DNA of 19,116 nt. Origin: Cruorifilaria tuberocauda. Lineage: Eukaryota > Nematoda > Chromadorea > Rhabditida > Onchocercidae. The translations under genes and the position numbers were made by a program. The DNA is taken from assembly GCA_013365365.1 (NCBI GenBank), contig JABVXU010000823.1, forward strand, positions 1-19,116, given 5' to 3'. This document shows positions 18,408-19,116 of the stretch, in pieces; positions within the stretch are counted from its first letter, which is position 1, and every line of letters begins with the position of its first letter. The notes under the pieces were generated by a model. It was not told where the DNA came from. It saw only the letters and a list, made by a program, of their open reading frames with translations, and made no database searches.

Positions 18408-18506
18408 TTAAAGCTGCTCAAAAAAAGTTCCATTATCATTTAAGCTAACTAATCCCTCAAGTGCTGCTACTTCTTTCTTTTCCTTATCATAAGTGATATA
18501 AATCAT
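18408..18506 (-). CDS. Possible minus-strand terminal exon or small ORF
   Basis: Minus-strand frame from ATG 18506 to TAA 18408, 32 residues (MIYITYDKEK, then KEVAALEGLV, ending FFEQL). The upstream frame is open only to a TGA near 18533. The residue mix is protein-like rather than low-complexity, and a canonical AATAAA lies 22 nt beyond the stop (18385-18380). It could be the 3' end of a gene coming from the right, but no convincing acceptor was found and chance is quite possible. No family recognised. Confidence 0.2.
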   Translation of the reverse strand: MIYITYDKEKKEVAALEGLVSLNDNGTFFEQL

Positions 18507-18717
18507 TCTTTCTACTTTTTCTCCTCTTCCTTTTCATTTTTCTTTTTCAAAGTACAAAGGAAAAAAATTGTTTTGTTCGTTTATATAATCGTTTTTTACC
18601 TTTATGTTACACATTCTTATTTACATTCTTACATTTTCCTCTCTTTCCCATCATTTTTCATTCGATTAATTCATCATATTCCACTATTTTCTCATTTCTA
18701 TTTTCCACTCATTTTTC

Positions 18718-19051
18718 TTATTGTTGTTGCTATTACTTATTGTTGCCGCTTTTGCTCTTGTTATTCGCTATTATTGTCGTTGTTCGTGTTTGTTGTTGCC
18801 GCTATTGTTCGTCGCTATTATTGTCCTTGTTATGGTTTATTATTGCCGCTTTTGTTCTTCGTTATTATTGTTGATATTATTGCTTGTTGTCATGTTATTA
18901 TTGTTCCCTGTTATTGCCATTATCATTATTTATCGTTGTCCGTGCTGTTGCTATTTGTTTATTGTTGCGGTTATTATTGTTTATTACGACAATTGTTGTT
19001 GCTATTATTCGTTGCTATCGTTCATTGTTTTTACCGTTATTGTTGTTGTTT

Positions 19052-19116
<65 letters not shown>
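18718..19116. repeat. TTG/TTA/GCT trinucleotide-rich degenerate tract
   Basis: About 400 bp of imperfect TTG, TTA, GTT, GCC and CGC triplets. It ends in a perfect (TTA)n run (about 19056-19083) and a perfect (TTG)n run (19084-19116) that leave the window. It reads as an old, mutated triplet-repeat array with a younger, pure right end. Confidence 0.88.

Noticed and set aside
18718..19116. Long plus-strand frame of more than 130 codons, hydrophobic and Cys-rich, running off the edge
   Set aside because: TTG/TTA/GTT triplets cannot easily make stop codons, so openness follows from composition; no ATG, domain or splice signal.

Overview
The window looks like nuclear DNA of a nematode, most plausibly an AT-rich parasite of the filarial/spirurid type, although the species cannot be named from sequence alone. 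The evidence is very AT-rich intergenic and intronic DNA, short T-rich splice acceptors (TTTCAG/TTTTAG), acceptors lying just before start codons as expected for spliced-leader trans-splicing, and an insulin-like peptide of nematode character. All genes are interrupted by introns, so the longest uninterrupted reading frames are only single exons or noise.

Two genes can be assembled exon by exon. On the plus strand (3018-5200), three exons encode a small secreted insulin-like peptide: a signal-peptide exon, a B-chain exon with a run of eight basic residues, and an A-chain exon with the CC-x3-C-x8-C pattern. All are joined by phase-1 introns. On the minus strand (12915-5229), thirteen exons encode a 592-residue orthologue of MAU-2/SCC4, the TPR partner of SCC2/NIPBL that loads cohesin onto chromosomes. 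The two genes converge tail to tail with only 28 bp between their stop codons, so their 3' UTRs almost certainly overlap.

Layout: 1-236 is an AT-rich 40-46 bp tandem satellite cut by the window edge. 237-2930 is intergenic AT-rich DNA with small duplications and a striking ~120 bp hairpin (2671-2791) upstream of the insulin-like gene. 2932-5200 is the insulin-like gene. 5229-12916 is mau-2, whose introns hold a tRNA-derived SINE-like element (intron 6), a 260 bp foldback element (intron 11), two adjacent perfect hairpins (intron 11) and a 49 bp dispersed direct repeat (intron 7). 12917-14956 is a divergent upstream region with a less AT-rich island at 13960-14300. At 14957 there is a plausible first coding exon, Ser/Thr-rich, of a further plus-strand gene whose remaining exons I could not find. 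15138-19116 is mostly AT-rich non-coding DNA with a three-copy 36 bp repeat in an open frame, a 132 bp tandem duplication, opposed CT and GA tracts, one possible minus-strand terminal exon, and a ~400 bp TTG/TTA trinucleotide-rich tract running off the right edge.

The two certain genes act in unrelated processes: one in insulin-type hormone signalling (growth, dauer/infective-stage and lifespan control in nematodes) and one in chromosome cohesion. Their link here is positional, through the antisense overlap of their 3' ends. I found no operon, CRISPR, canonical tRNA, rRNA or obvious protein-coding transposon.
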